Positions 7,600-15,351 are shown, numbered from the stretch's first letter. The stretch is 34,896 nucleotides of DNA from a bacterium (GCA_019421005.1 JAHZGA010000001.1:1-34896), one strand, 5' to 3'. Translations and numbers: made by a program. The notes: generated by a model from the sequence alone, not told the origin.

Positions 7600-7628
7600 A
7601 TTATATTATGCAATTTAGTAAATGTCAA
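7600..7628 (-). promoter_or_regulatory. Consensus promoter of the small RNA gene
   Basis: TTGACA, 17-bp spacer, TATAAT: both boxes match the vegetative consensus exactly, the best promoter in the window. The -35 box lies inside the 3' end of the DUF3800 gene. No reading frame follows, which argues for an RNA gene. Confidence 0.85.
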
Positions 7629-8328
7629 TACATGTTTTTAATGGAAAATAAAATTCTCCTGATAAATATTTTTCTTTTTTAATTTTAGTTATTTCTTCGG
7701 AAAAACAATTATTTGATGTTAAATTTGTATAATAAATATTAGCAAATACATCAGCTATTTGGATTAATTCTCTAGTTTCAGATTGACAATATTCAACATG
7801 AAAATCATTTTGAATATGACTACCCGTAACTAGTTCTGTATTTAAATATTCTTCTAATGTTGCTCTTGTTTCCGTTCTAACATTTCTTTCATCTATAAAT
7901 AAATAGTTTTCTTTAAATGATATGTTTTTATATTTTGTAAAGTGTTCCAAACTTAATTTTAAAAGATAATTAAAAGCTCGGGCAGTATTATTATAAAAAT
8001 AGTCTTTTACTTTATTATTATCACATATTATATAATATATTTCAAATAATTCATTTTGACAAAAAAAATTAATAAATTTTCTTTTCATATCAGATGTAAA
8101 ACAACTTCCTTTTAATTCTTTAAAATTGCCATTATCATAAAACATTTTTTTATCTTTATCTATTTTCTTTAAAGTATCAATATTACTACTTACAAATCTT
8201 TTAAACACTCTTCTTAATCTATCTTTATTTTTAGGCATTATAATACAAATTACAAAGTATTTATTTTTATAATAATTTAAGTATTTTTTAGTCATACTTC
8301 CAGATTCATCAATATAAAAAGTATTCAT
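7615..8328 (-). CDS. DUF3800 domain protein (predicted nuclease-like)
   Basis: A 237-aa protein opening with the DUF3800 hallmark FYIDESG (Asp7, Glu8). Later family landmarks are YLFIDERNVRTE near residue 145 and the C-terminal QSETRELIQIADVFANIYY, where the IQ-ADxxA motif supplies another conserved Asp. The spaced acidic residues suggest an RNase H-like metal-dependent fold, but no activity is established. The start is the ATG at 8328, preceded by GGTGGTGAT; the open frame extends 15 bases further to a TTG. It is monocistronic with its own extended -10 promoter and is followed 18 bases after its stop by the small RNA. DUF3800 genes often occur on phages and mobile elements. Confidence 0.82.
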   Translation of the reverse strand: MNTFYIDESGSMTKKYLNYYKNKYFVICIIMPKNKDRLRRVFKRFVSSNIDTLKKIDKDKKMFYDNGNFKELKGSCFTSDMKRKFINFFCQNELFEIYYIICDNNKVKDYFYNNTARAFNYLLKLSLEHFTKYKNISFKENYLFIDERNVRTETRATLEEYLNTELVTGSHIQNDFHVEYCQSETRELIQIADVFANIYYTNLTSNNCFSEEITKIKKEKYLSGEFYFPLKTCIDIY

Positions 8329-8358
8329 GTTTATCACCACCAATTAAGTTTTAAATAT

Positions 8359-8367
8359 ATTATAACA
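8359..8367 (-). promoter_or_regulatory. Extended -10 promoter of the DUF3800 gene
   Basis: TGT-TATAAT on the minus strand, about 30 bases upstream of the ATG. No good -35 box is seen. Confidence 0.55.
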
Positions 8368-8393
8368 CAATATTGATTAAATAATTTAAATAA

Positions 8394-8422
8394 CAAAAAA
8401 ACCTTATAAATATTATAAGGTT
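8394..8422 (-). terminator. Terminator of the rplM-rpsI operon
   Basis: ACCTTATAA and TTATAAGGT make a 9-bp stem with a 3-nt loop, followed by a run of seven T on the minus strand, just 3' of rpsI. Confidence 0.9.
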
Positions 8423-8439
8423 CGAAAGAAAACAACATC

Positions 8440-8856
8440 TTATCTTTTTGAAAATTGTGGCGCGCGACGTGCACCTTTTAATCCAGGTTTTTTACGTTCT
8501 TTAGAACGTGGATCTCTTGTAATAAATCCAGCTCTTTTTAATGTTTGGCGATAGCATCCTTCATTTCCTTCATTAGGTTTATCATATTCTAATAAAGCTC
8601 TGGCAATTCCTAATCTAATTGCACCAGTTTGACCACTGAAACCTCCACCATTAACTTTAACATCAATATCGAAAGTTTTTTCATTATTAGTTATCACCAA
8701 AGGTTGCATTAAATCCATAACATTAGTTTCATATGGGAAAAAATCTCTAACATCAACACCATTAACAGTTATTTTACCCTTACCAGGCATCATTCTTATT
8801 TGAGCAATTGATGCTTTTCTACGACCAGTTCCCTTATATATTTTATTTTCAGCCAT
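8440..8856 (-). CDS. rpsI: 30S ribosomal protein S9
   Basis: A 138-aa S9. The N terminus YKGTGRRKASIAQIR, the middle VNGGGFSGQTGAIRLGIARALLEYD and the basic tail LKGARRAPQFSKR are diagnostic; the tail reaches the P-site tRNA. The segment KPNEGNEGCYRQTLKRAGFITRDPR is slightly longer than in Bacillus. It lies 12 bases after rplM in the usual rplM-rpsI pair and is followed by a terminator. Confidence 0.97.
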   Translation of the reverse strand: MAENKIYKGTGRRKASIAQIRMMPGKGKITVNGVDVRDFFPYETNVMDLMQPLVITNNEKTFDIDVKVNGGGFSGQTGAIRLGIARALLEYDKPNEGNEGCYRQTLKRAGFITRDPRSKERKKPGLKGARRAPQFSKR

Positions 8857-8868
8857 TTATTATCCTCC

Positions 8869-9300
8869 TTAAATTTCCATCTTTTCAGGTTTTTGAGCAA
8901 TATGTGGATGATTTTCATCTGCATATACAAATAACTTTTTATACATTTGACGACCTAATCTTCCTTTTGGTAACATACCTTTAACTGCTCTTTCTATCAT
9001 TTCAACTGGATATTTTTCTTTCATGACACGAGCTGTTCTTTCTCTTAATCCACCAGTATATCTACTATGATTATAGTAAATCTTATTATCTAATTTATTT
9101 CCTGTTAGATTAACTTTTGAAGCATTAACAACGATTACAAAATCACCACCATCAATATGTGGAGTAAAAGTTGGTTTATGCTTTCCACGTAAAACATGTG
9201 CAACTTTAGTAGCAACGCGACCTAAATTTTGACCTTCAGCATCGATTACGTACCAATTACGTTTTACATCTTCTTTTCTTTGCATATATGAATTTTTCAT
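8869..9300 (-). CDS. rplM: 50S ribosomal protein L13
   Basis: A 143-aa L13 with the standard landmarks WYVIDAEGQNLGRVATKVAHVLRGKHKPTFTP, GDFVIVVNA, YYNHSRYTGGL and AVKGMLPKGRLGRQMYKKL. It assembles early on 23S rRNA. It heads the rplM-rpsI operon with its own promoter and a pseudoknot-forming leader, so it is probably autoregulated. Confidence 0.97.
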   Translation of the reverse strand: MKNSYMQRKEDVKRNWYVIDAEGQNLGRVATKVAHVLRGKHKPTFTPHIDGGDFVIVVNASKVNLTGNKLDNKIYYNHSRYTGGLRERTARVMKEKYPVEMIERAVKGMLPKGRLGRQMYKKLFVYADENHPHIAQKPEKMEI

Positions 9301-9372
9301 AATATTTCCCTCTCTTTTTTAATTTTTTGTGAATTTTCCCAGAATTCACTTTGGGATATATAAAATGTACCA
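9301..9372 (-). promoter_or_regulatory. rplM leader: H-type pseudoknot, probable L13 autoregulatory element
   Basis: On the minus strand TCCCA (9352-9356) can pair with TGGGA (9337-9341), while GTGAATT (9343-9349), lying between them, pairs with AATTCAC (9329-9335) beyond. The interlocked 5-bp and 7-bp stems make an H-type pseudoknot about 30 bases before the rplM ribosome binding site. Firmicutes rplM transcripts are known to carry an L13 leader; control by L13 is inference. Confidence 0.7.
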
Positions 9373-9378
9373 ATTAAA

Positions 9379-9407
9379 ATTCTACTAAAAATATTGGAAA
9401 AAGTCAA
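9379..9407 (-). promoter_or_regulatory. Promoter of rplM-rpsI
   Basis: TTGACT, 17-bp spacer, TAGAAT on the minus strand. Transcription would start near 9372 and yield the pseudoknot leader. Confidence 0.85.
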
Positions 9408-9437
9408 TAAAAATATACGTTTTTTCATATAAAATTG

Positions 9438-10613
9438 TCATTTTACCGCAACTGCGTATTTTAATATATTATAAACACTTAAAAATTTCTGTTCGGGAAC
9501 AACTATTCTTCCCTCCCATGGATCATTAATTACAATTGAACCAGTTACTTTGTTATAACCTATTACCACCATAACGTGTAAATTATTAGGTACTTCACCA
9601 TACCAATTGTAAGGAGTTAAAAATCCATATGTTGCATAAATAATAACGGGAGAATCATTATCTATATATCTTTTTATATCGTTAATATCACTACCACTTA
9701 TATCAGCAACATTTCCATATTTAGAACCAAAATTAGCTAAAGCATCAGGCGCAATCCAATGAGGAACAGATACCGGTTCTAAATTATAAATTGAATTAAC
9801 AAATCCTTTATGAGGATTATTACTTTTAGGAATTTCTAAAGCTAAATCAGCTAAAGTTTTATCTAGTTCTAAACCTTTATAATTTAATCCCATCAACAAT
9901 GAAGCAATTTCACATCCATTTAAAATATTATTATCAACCTGACTTACAAAAGGAACATTAAGTTCAAAATAATTATCATTTTCATTTAATACTTTAACAG
10001 TTGAAACAGCATTTTTTCTTTCTAAAAATTCATTTAAAATAGCAATATCATTTTTTTTAATTTCTAAATATTTTTCATTTTTTATTTGTTTTATTTGCTT
10101 CATTTCATCATTACTTATATCATTTTTAACTATTTTTTTATCATAATCTAAAAACAAACTTCTAATATGTTCATCATATTTAACAAATTCATTATATTGA
10201 TTTAAAATATTATTCATCTTTTTATTTAAGTATTCTTTTTGTTGTGTAGGTAACTTATTTATACTATGCTTTAATTTCGTCAAATTATATTTAGAAGTAG
10301 CTGGATCTAAATTAACATAATTATTTATTTCATTTTGACATTTGTTAAATTTCTTTATATTCTCTACATCTTGTTTAATGCTTTCTTTTGTTTCTTGATA
10401 ATTAATTTTATCTACATTTAATAATATTTCATTTAATTCTTTATTATTTATATTTTCTTTAGGAATTTTATTTTTTTTATCAAGATATAAAGAATTAAGT
10501 TTATTATAAGTATTACTAACTATAATTTTTTCATCATAACTATTAGTAACCAAATTATATACTAGAAATATACCAATTAAAGTAAAAAAAATCGAAACAA
10601 AACGCTTAAACAT
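9438..10613 (-). CDS. Membrane-anchored C39-like cysteine peptidase
   Basis: A 391-aa protein with an N-terminal membrane anchor (residues 6-23), a long lysine- and asparagine-rich helical stalk (about 30-205, coiled-coil-like), and a C-terminal papain-like domain of the Peptidase_C39_2 type. The domain starts LNVPFVSQVDN; catalytic Cys234 is in NGCEIASLLMGL, His346 in NNLHVMVVIGYN and Asp364 in INDPWEG. It probably acts outside the cell on peptides or wall-linked proteins; the substrate is unknown. It has its own promoter and sits between truA and rplM, which are often neighbours in Firmicutes, so it looks like an insertion into that conserved order. Confidence 0.85.
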   Translation of the reverse strand: MFKRFVSIFFTLIGIFLVYNLVTNSYDEKIIVSNTYNKLNSLYLDKKNKIPKENINNKELNEILLNVDKINYQETKESIKQDVENIKKFNKCQNEINNYVNLDPATSKYNLTKLKHSINKLPTQQKEYLNKKMNNILNQYNEFVKYDEHIRSLFLDYDKKIVKNDISNDEMKQIKQIKNEKYLEIKKNDIAILNEFLERKNAVSTVKVLNENDNYFELNVPFVSQVDNNILNGCEIASLLMGLNYKGLELDKTLADLALEIPKSNNPHKGFVNSIYNLEPVSVPHWIAPDALANFGSKYGNVADISGSDINDIKRYIDNDSPVIIYATYGFLTPYNWYGEVPNNLHVMVVIGYNKVTGSIVINDPWEGRIVVPEQKFLSVYNILKYAVAVK

Positions 10614-10632
10614 AACACAACACCTTATTATA

Positions 10633-10661
10633 ATAATATCATTTTAAGCGATTTATTTCAA
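10633..10661 (-). promoter_or_regulatory. Promoter of the C39-like peptidase gene
   Basis: TTGAAA, 17-bp spacer, TATTAT on the minus strand, about 20 bases before the ATG. It makes the peptidase gene independent of the upstream ecf-truA operon. Confidence 0.75.
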
Positions 10662-10675
10662 TACTTTAAAAACAA

Positions 10676-11413
10676 TTAATAAAATACATCCTTTAAATAT
10701 AATCCTTCTGGTTTAGCTGTAATACCAGCTTTTCTTCTATCTTTTGCTTCTAAAATAGCTATTATATCTTCACTTTTATGTTTTCCTTCTCCTATTTCAA
10801 TTAAAGTTCCAACTATATTTCTAACCATGTAGCGCATAAAACCTGTTCCTAATAAACTAACAGTAATATGGTTTACATTTTTAAGATCTCTAATTAAATT
10901 AGTTTGAATAATTGTTCTAACATAATCATCATGTTCATCATTAGCTTTAGTAAATGATTTAAAATCATGTGTACCTTCTATATATTTTAAAGCTCTTTCT
11001 ATGGCAACAACATCTAATCTTTTATTATATTGTAAAACATAATCCTTTTCAATTGGATCATATTGACCCATATTTATTTTATAAATATATTCTTTAGCTT
11101 TAACATTATATCTAGCATGAAACATATCACTTACTGTAGAAACATCTTTAATATAAATATAATCACCTATTAAACTATTTAATCCTTTTCTTAAATTTTC
11201 ACAAGTTATATTCATATCTAAATCAAAATGGGCTTTTTGATTTAAAGCATGAACACCTGCATCAGTTCTTCCTGAAGCATGAATAGATATTTTTTCTTTA
11301 CTCATTTTTTGTAAAGCTTTTTCTATTTCACCTTGAATTGTTTTAACTCTTGGTTGTTTTTGATATCCTTTAAATTTAGATCCATCATAGGAAAACGTCA
11401 TAAAATAACGCAT
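10676..11413 (-). CDS. truA: tRNA pseudouridine(38-40) synthase TruA
   Basis: A 245-aa TruA that isomerises uridines 38-40 in the anticodon arm of many tRNAs. The N-terminal FSYDGSKFKGYQKQPRVKTIQGEIEKAL and the catalytic segment ASGRTDAGVHALNQKAHFD, whose Asp is the nucleophile, are clear. The second half has FHARYNVKAKEYIY and GTGFMRYMVRNIVGTLIEIGEGK. It starts 9 bases after ecfT, the classical Firmicutes ecfA1-ecfA2-ecfT-truA arrangement. Confidence 0.96.
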   Translation of the reverse strand: MRYFMTFSYDGSKFKGYQKQPRVKTIQGEIEKALQKMSKEKISIHASGRTDAGVHALNQKAHFDLDMNITCENLRKGLNSLIGDYIYIKDVSTVSDMFHARYNVKAKEYIYKINMGQYDPIEKDYVLQYNKRLDVVAIERALKYIEGTHDFKSFTKANDEHDDYVRTIIQTNLIRDLKNVNHITVSLLGTGFMRYMVRNIVGTLIEIGEGKHKSEDIIAILEAKDRRKAGITAKPEGLYLKDVFY

Positions 11414-11422
11414 AATAACACC

Positions 11423-12145
11423 TCACTTCAAAAATATTAAAATACATACATGTATACCTAGTAACATTATATCAAAAAAACTTACTTTATTGATACGATA
11501 ATTAGTTCTTTTTACATTAATGCTAAATAAACGCATTTTCATTGACACTTTTATCTTGTTAATTTTGTTTAAACATATTTTAAAAGAATTAACATAAATT
11601 AAAAATCTGGTAATTAAATTATATTTTATTTTTTTTCTTTTTATTCCCCTACTTACTAGTGAATTAGTTATTAATTCATTTTGATTAAACATCATTGGAA
11701 TAAAACGAATAATAAATGATATCTCTAAAGCTAGTTTATTTACAGGTATTTTTAAATAGTTTAAAGGATTAAATAATATTTCTAAACTATAAATTATTTC
11801 ACTTTGAGAAGTTGTTAAAGTTAATAATTCTAAATACCAAATAATAACTATTATTTTAACTAAAATAACCAAGCAATCAGAAAATGGAAAGATTAATAAA
11901 GTAGTTAAAAATAATACAAGAAAAAAATATTTCAATCTTATTAATGGTTCTAAATAAATACTTAAGGGAACTTTAGAAATAATCATCAATAAAACAAGTA
12001 AATCTATTAAAATTAAGTTAGTTAATAAATCATTACTAATTATAATTATAACAAAAATAATAAAATTAAGCATCTTTATAATAGGGTTCATTTTATGAAT
12101 TAAAGAATTAGTTTCATAATATCTATCTATTTTATTTAGTAACAC
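11423..12145 (-). CDS. ecfT: Energy-coupling factor transporter transmembrane protein EcfT
   Basis: A 240-aa membrane protein with about five to six hydrophobic helices. It is the shared scaffold that links ATPases to vitamin- or metal-binding S components. The coupling region is recognisable: NSLVSRGIKRKKIKYNL matches the first A-R-G coupling helix (here S-R-G), and a later basic stretch KVSMKMRLF occupies the second position. Its start overlaps the preceding ATPase gene by 14 bases. No S component is encoded in this window, so it probably serves several encoded elsewhere. Confidence 0.88.
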   Translation of the reverse strand: MLLNKIDRYYETNSLIHKMNPIIKMLNFIIFVIIIISNDLLTNLILIDLLVLLMIISKVPLSIYLEPLIRLKYFFLVLFLTTLLIFPFSDCLVILVKIIVIIWYLELLTLTTSQSEIIYSLEILFNPLNYLKIPVNKLALEISFIIRFIPMMFNQNELITNSLVSRGIKRKKIKYNLITRFLIYVNSFKICLNKINKIKVSMKMRLFSINVKRTNYRINKVSFFDIMLLGIHVCILIFLK

Positions 12146-12866
12146 TTCTATATATATCCTTCATTAAATCTTTAGTATTATCCCTATCTTCCAATATTCT
12201 TTTTTCTTTATTAACTAATTCTATAAAAGAAACAATATCTGGTTTTATTCTATAATTTTTAAAAACATCATTTTTATTTTCTTTTAAAACAATTTTTTTA
12301 TTTTCTAAAATATAAACATAATCAGCAATTTGATTAATAAAATTAACATCCCTACTTGTTAAAATAATAATTCTATCTTTTTTTAAATTTCTTAATAAAG
12401 AAATGATTTTTTCTTGTTTTAATCTATCTAATCCTAAAGATATTTCATCCAATAATAGTATTTTAGGATTAGATATTAATACACTTGCAAGCATAACTAA
12501 TTTTTTTTCACTATAACTTAATTGATTAGTTTTTTTAGTTAAAATTTTTTCATTTAAACCAATTTTTTTTAAAACACTGAAATCTTTTCCATTAATCTTT
12601 AATTCTCTTTTAACTGAATTAAAAATTAATTCATTATTTTTATGAACAAGTCCCATTACTAAATCTGGTTTTATTATTTTACCTTTAGTTGGCTCTAAAT
12701 TACCAATTAGTAGTTCTAATAAAGTACTCTTACCACTACCACTTTCTCCTATTATGGCAGTTATTTTTCCACTTTCAAAAATCATATTAAGATTATTAAA
12801 AACTTTTTTAGATTTTTTTGTTAAATAATTATAACTATAATCCATCTTTTCAATTTTTATTTCCAT
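12132..12866 (-). CDS. ecfA2: Energy-coupling factor ATPase, EcfA2-like, divergent
   Basis: A 244-aa ABC ATPase of an ECF transporter. Walker A GESGSGKST is at residues 40-48 and Walker B ILLLDEIS is intact with its catalytic Glu. The signature motif is unusual, LSYSEKK instead of LSGGQ, and the switch His of the usual VTHD is replaced (LTSRDVN). The H in the Q-loop region (GLVHKNNELIF) sits where Q is common. It overlaps the first ATPase gene by 10 bases and ecfT by 14, so translation is tightly coupled. Operon position and length say EcfA2; the altered motifs may mean slower or asymmetric hydrolysis. Confidence 0.85.
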   Translation of the reverse strand: MEIKIEKMDYSYNYLTKKSKKVFNNLNMIFESGKITAIIGESGSGKSTLLELLIGNLEPTKGKIIKPDLVMGLVHKNNELIFNSVKRELKINGKDFSVLKKIGLNEKILTKKTNQLSYSEKKLVMLASVLISNPKILLLDEISLGLDRLKQEKIISLLRNLKKDRIIILTSRDVNFINQIADYVYILENKKIVLKENKNDVFKNYRIKPDIVSFIELVNKEKRILEDRDNTKDLMKDIYRSVTK

Positions 12867-13639
12867 AATTTCTCCACCATCTCATTCATTGAAAAGATAT
12901 CTTCATCAATCAAATCATAAAATTGTAATTTTTTTGATAAATCTATCATAAAAGGAATTTTTAAACCAATTTTTTCTAAATCATCAGCATCTTTAAAAAC
13001 TTCTTCTTTTGAACCCTTTTTAAATACTTTTTTATTATTTAAAACAACTATATCATCACTAAATAAACAGTCATTTAAATCACATGTAACATTAATTATC
13101 GTTATACCTAATTGTTTCAATTTTCTAAATATAATTTCTTTATTTTCTAAAAAATCATCAACAATAATTATTTTAGGATTTAAAACTAAAAAACATCCTA
13201 AAGAAACTAATTGTTTTTCTTTTTCAGTTAAACTATTTGGATCATGTTCTAATAATTTTTTAATTTCTAATAATTTACTAACCCGATTAATTTCTTCTTT
13301 TATATCGCTTTTAGGATAACATAAATTTTCTAAAACAAAAGCCATTTCATCTATTACAGTTTCAGCTACAAATGATTGTTCTAAAGCATCAAAAATAGGA
13401 CAAACTTTCATTCTTAAATCATTTATATTTTCTTTATTTAATAGTTTTCCATCGATAATAATATTTCCATTATATTTTAAATTTCCACTTAAAATTTTTA
13501 CCAAAGTAGTTTTTCCACAACTATTAGGACCTACTATAGTGGTTATGGTATTTTCTTTTATATCTAAATTTAAATTTTTAAATATAACTTTATCATCATA
13601 ACTAAATGATAAGTCATTTATTTTTATTATTGCTTCCAT
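12857..13639 (-). CDS. ecfA1: Energy-coupling factor ATPase, EcfA1-like, with degenerate active-site motifs
   Basis: A 260-aa ABC ATPase, first gene of the ecf unit. Walker A GPNSCGKTT is canonical. However, the signature LSGGQ reads LTEKEKQ, the Walker B end reads IIIVDDFL with Asp in place of the catalytic Glu, and the switch His is Cys (NVTCDLND where VTHDLNE is usual). The rest aligns in order with EcfA1. I chose the ATG at 13639 because GAGGTGG sits 3-6 bases upstream; the open frame runs four codons further. It may bind ATP but hydrolyse poorly. A promoter lies immediately upstream. Confidence 0.83.
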   Translation of the reverse strand: MEAIIKINDLSFSYDDKVIFKNLNLDIKENTITTIVGPNSCGKTTLVKILSGNLKYNGNIIIDGKLLNKENINDLRMKVCPIFDALEQSFVAETVIDEMAFVLENLCYPKSDIKEEINRVSKLLEIKKLLEHDPNSLTEKEKQLVSLGCFLVLNPKIIIVDDFLENKEIIFRKLKQLGITIINVTCDLNDCLFSDDIVVLNNKKVFKKGSKEEVFKDADDLEKIGLKIPFMIDLSKKLQFYDLIDEDIFSMNEMVEKLWK

Positions 13640-13662
13640 ATACCACCTCATTATAAATACTT

Positions 13663-13691
13663 ATTATAATATAATTGACTATAATTTTCAA
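13663..13691 (-). promoter_or_regulatory. Promoter of ecfA1-ecfA2-ecfT-truA
   Basis: TTGAAA, 17-bp spacer, TATAAT on the minus strand, just upstream of ecfA1 and just downstream of a terminator, so the ecf operon is transcribed separately from rplQ here. Confidence 0.82.
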
Positions 13692-13700
13692 TAATAATTT

Positions 13701-13728
13701 AAAAAAAACGTTCCATTAACGTTTTTTT
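13701..13728. terminator. Bidirectional terminator after the ABC exporter remnant
   Basis: AAAAAAACGTT and AACGTTTTTTT form an 11-bp stem with a 5-nt loop. On the minus strand it overlaps the stop codon of the ABC remnant and is followed by a run of T. Confidence 0.8.
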
Positions 13729-13937
13729 AATTCTGATTCATATAATTTTTTATATTCTTTATTATTTTTTAATAAATTTTCATGTGTACCCTCTGCTATT
13801 ATTTTACCATTATCTAAAAACATGATTTTATCACTATTTAATACAGTTGAAAATCTATGAGCAATAATTAAAATAGTGTATTCACCTTTTTTTATAATAT
13901 AAAAAGAATAAATAGAAATATTTTTCAACTTATCCAT
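13716..13937 (-). pseudogene. Remnant of an ABC exporter ATPase (C-terminal end only)
   Basis: A 73-aa open frame. From about residue 20 onward it matches the very end of an ABC exporter nucleotide-binding domain: IIAHRFSTVLNSDKIMFLDNGKIIAEGTHENLL, which contains the switch His, then KEYKKLYESEL. Walker A, signature and Walker B are gone, and the first 19 residues do not fit the family. No convincing ribosome binding site precedes the ATG. It is most likely a decayed fragment of an MsbA/LmrA-type gene that kept its promoter (13983-14011) and terminator. Confidence 0.85.
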
Positions 13938-13982
13938 TAAAAGGACAATATTATTAGATTAAAATAAAACATTAACAACTAT

Positions 13983-14011
13983 ATTATACAATAAATCTAT
14001 CATTTTTTCAA
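13983..14011 (-). promoter_or_regulatory. Promoter left upstream of the ABC remnant
   Basis: TTGAAA, 17-bp spacer, TATAAT on the minus strand, overlapping the 3' end of the GlmU-like gene. It now drives only the exporter remnant. Confidence 0.7.
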
Positions 14012-14599
14012 CTCTTTATTAATTTGGAACTGTCTAGCAATTGCCAATTGATTATCAGATACATTTTCATTGATAGCTGATGAAGCTGCTACTAAAGAGT
14101 TTTTACCTACCATAACAGGCGCGATTAAAGTAGAGTTAGATCCAATAAAAGCATTATCCTTTATAACCGTTTTATGCTTGTTTTTACCATCATAATTAGC
14201 TGTTATAGCACCTGCACCTATATTAACATTAGAACCAATAAAACTATCTCCTACATATGATAAATGAGGTATTTTAGTATTATCGTTTATTTCATTGTTT
14301 TTTATTTCAACAAATGAACCAATTTTAACACTATCTTTTATAATATTATTTTCTCTTATATGAGCATATGGTCCAATTGTAACATTATTACCTATTTTAC
14401 TATTTACTATAAAAGAGTTATAAATAATTGTATTATCTAATATAGTAACATCTTTTAAATATGAACCCATATGAATAATACAGTTTTTACCTATTTTAGA
14501 ATTACCTTCAATCATTACATTAGGATAAATTGTAGTATTGTCGCCTATTTCAACAGAATCATCAATATAAGTATTTTTTTTATCAATATATTTTATCAT
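14000..14599 (-). CDS. Stand-alone GlmU-type acetyltransferase domain (left-handed beta helix)
   Basis: A 199-aa protein equal to the C-terminal half of GlmU, without the N-terminal uridylyltransferase. Hexapeptide repeats run through most of it (IGDNTTIYP, IGKNCIIHMG, IGNNVTIGPY). The acetyltransferase active site looks complete: Arg82, Lys100, the His112/Tyr115 pair in PHLSYVGDS, Asn135-Tyr136 in TANYDGKNKHKT, then FIGSNSTLIAPV. It should acetylate glucosamine-1-phosphate or a related amino sugar with acetyl-CoA. Its ATG overlaps the stop of the oxidoreductase gene (ATGA), so it is a coupled, probably functional gene rather than a random fragment. Whether a full GlmU exists elsewhere is unknown. 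Confidence 0.85.
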   Translation of the reverse strand: MIKYIDKKNTYIDDSVEIGDNTTIYPNVMIEGNSKIGKNCIIHMGSYLKDVTILDNTIIYNSFIVNSKIGNNVTIGPYAHIRENNIIKDSVKIGSFVEIKNNEINDNTKIPHLSYVGDSFIGSNVNIGAGAITANYDGKNKHKTVIKDNAFIGSNSTLIAPVMVGKNSLVAASSAINENVSDNQLAIARQFQINKELKK

Positions 14600-15351
14600 T
14601 TTCTACCTTTTCTCCTTTGTAAGTGATAAGCTATTTCTAATTTTAAAGATAAAGGTAATAATTTAGTAAAAAATATTGATATTTTCATTTTAATTCCCGG
14701 AATAATTACCATTTTTCTTTTAAACATACCTTTTATAGCTATATCAGCAACATCATAACTTGACATAGATTTTAAATTAAATTCTACTTTGGCAACTTTA
14801 TTAAATTCCGTAGAAACTGGTCCAGGACATAAAACACCTATATAAACATTACTATTTTCCTTTTTTAATTCTTGATGAATTGCTAAAGAGAGATTTAAAA
14901 CATAAGCTTTACTTGCATAGTAAGTAGCCATTAATGGTCCAGGTAAAAATCCAGCAGATGAAGAAACATTTAAAATATAACCATAATCTCTTTTTTTGAA
15001 ATCTTTTAAAAATAGTTTTGTTAAAGTATGTACACCTTTAATATTTAAATCAATCATATCTAGTTCTCTATCTAAATTACTATCATTAAAAGCTCCAAAT
15101 AAACCAAAACCTGCATTATTAATTAAAATATCTATATTTTCATCTTTTACCATATTATATAGTTTCATACAATTAAAAGTACTTGATATATCCATTTCAA
15201 TTACTGTTACTTTTGTTTTTAATTCTTTTTTAATCTTTTCTAACTTACTTTTTCTTCTAGCCACTATAAATAGTTCACAACCTTGTGAACTTAAAATTCT
15301 AGCCATATCTAAACCTATTCCTGAACTTGCACCTGTAATTAAAGCTTTCAC
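14596..15351 (-). CDS. Short-chain dehydrogenase/reductase
   Basis: A 251-aa classical SDR. The NAD(P) motif TGASSGIG (residues 6-13) lies near the N terminus, followed by the basic ARRKSKLEKI that favours NADP, then NNAG at about residue 90, Ser in NVSSSAGF and the catalytic YYASK. The C terminus has a hydrophobic stretch ISIFFTKLLPLSLKL, hinting at membrane contact. The substrate cannot be told. The start is a GTG with a GGATGGTG motif upstream. It shares an ATGA overlap with the GlmU-like acetyltransferase gene, so the two probably form a two-gene unit inserted between rplQ and ecfA1. Confidence 0.9.
   Translation of the reverse strand: MKALITGASSGIGLDMARILSSQGCELFIVARRKSKLEKIKKELKTKVTVIEMDISSTFNCMKLYNMVKDENIDILINNAGFGLFGAFNDSNLDRELDMIDLNIKGVHTLTKLFLKDFKKRDYGYILNVSSSAGFLPGPLMATYYASKAYVLNLSLAIHQELKKENSNVYIGVLCPGPVSTEFNKVAKVEFNLKSMSSYDVADIAIKGMFKRKMVIIPGIKMKISIFFTKLLPLSLKLEIAYHLQRRKGRK

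Noticed and set aside
13716..13937. Functional small ABC protein
   Set aside because: Only the last part of a nucleotide-binding domain is present, without Walker A, signature or Walker B.
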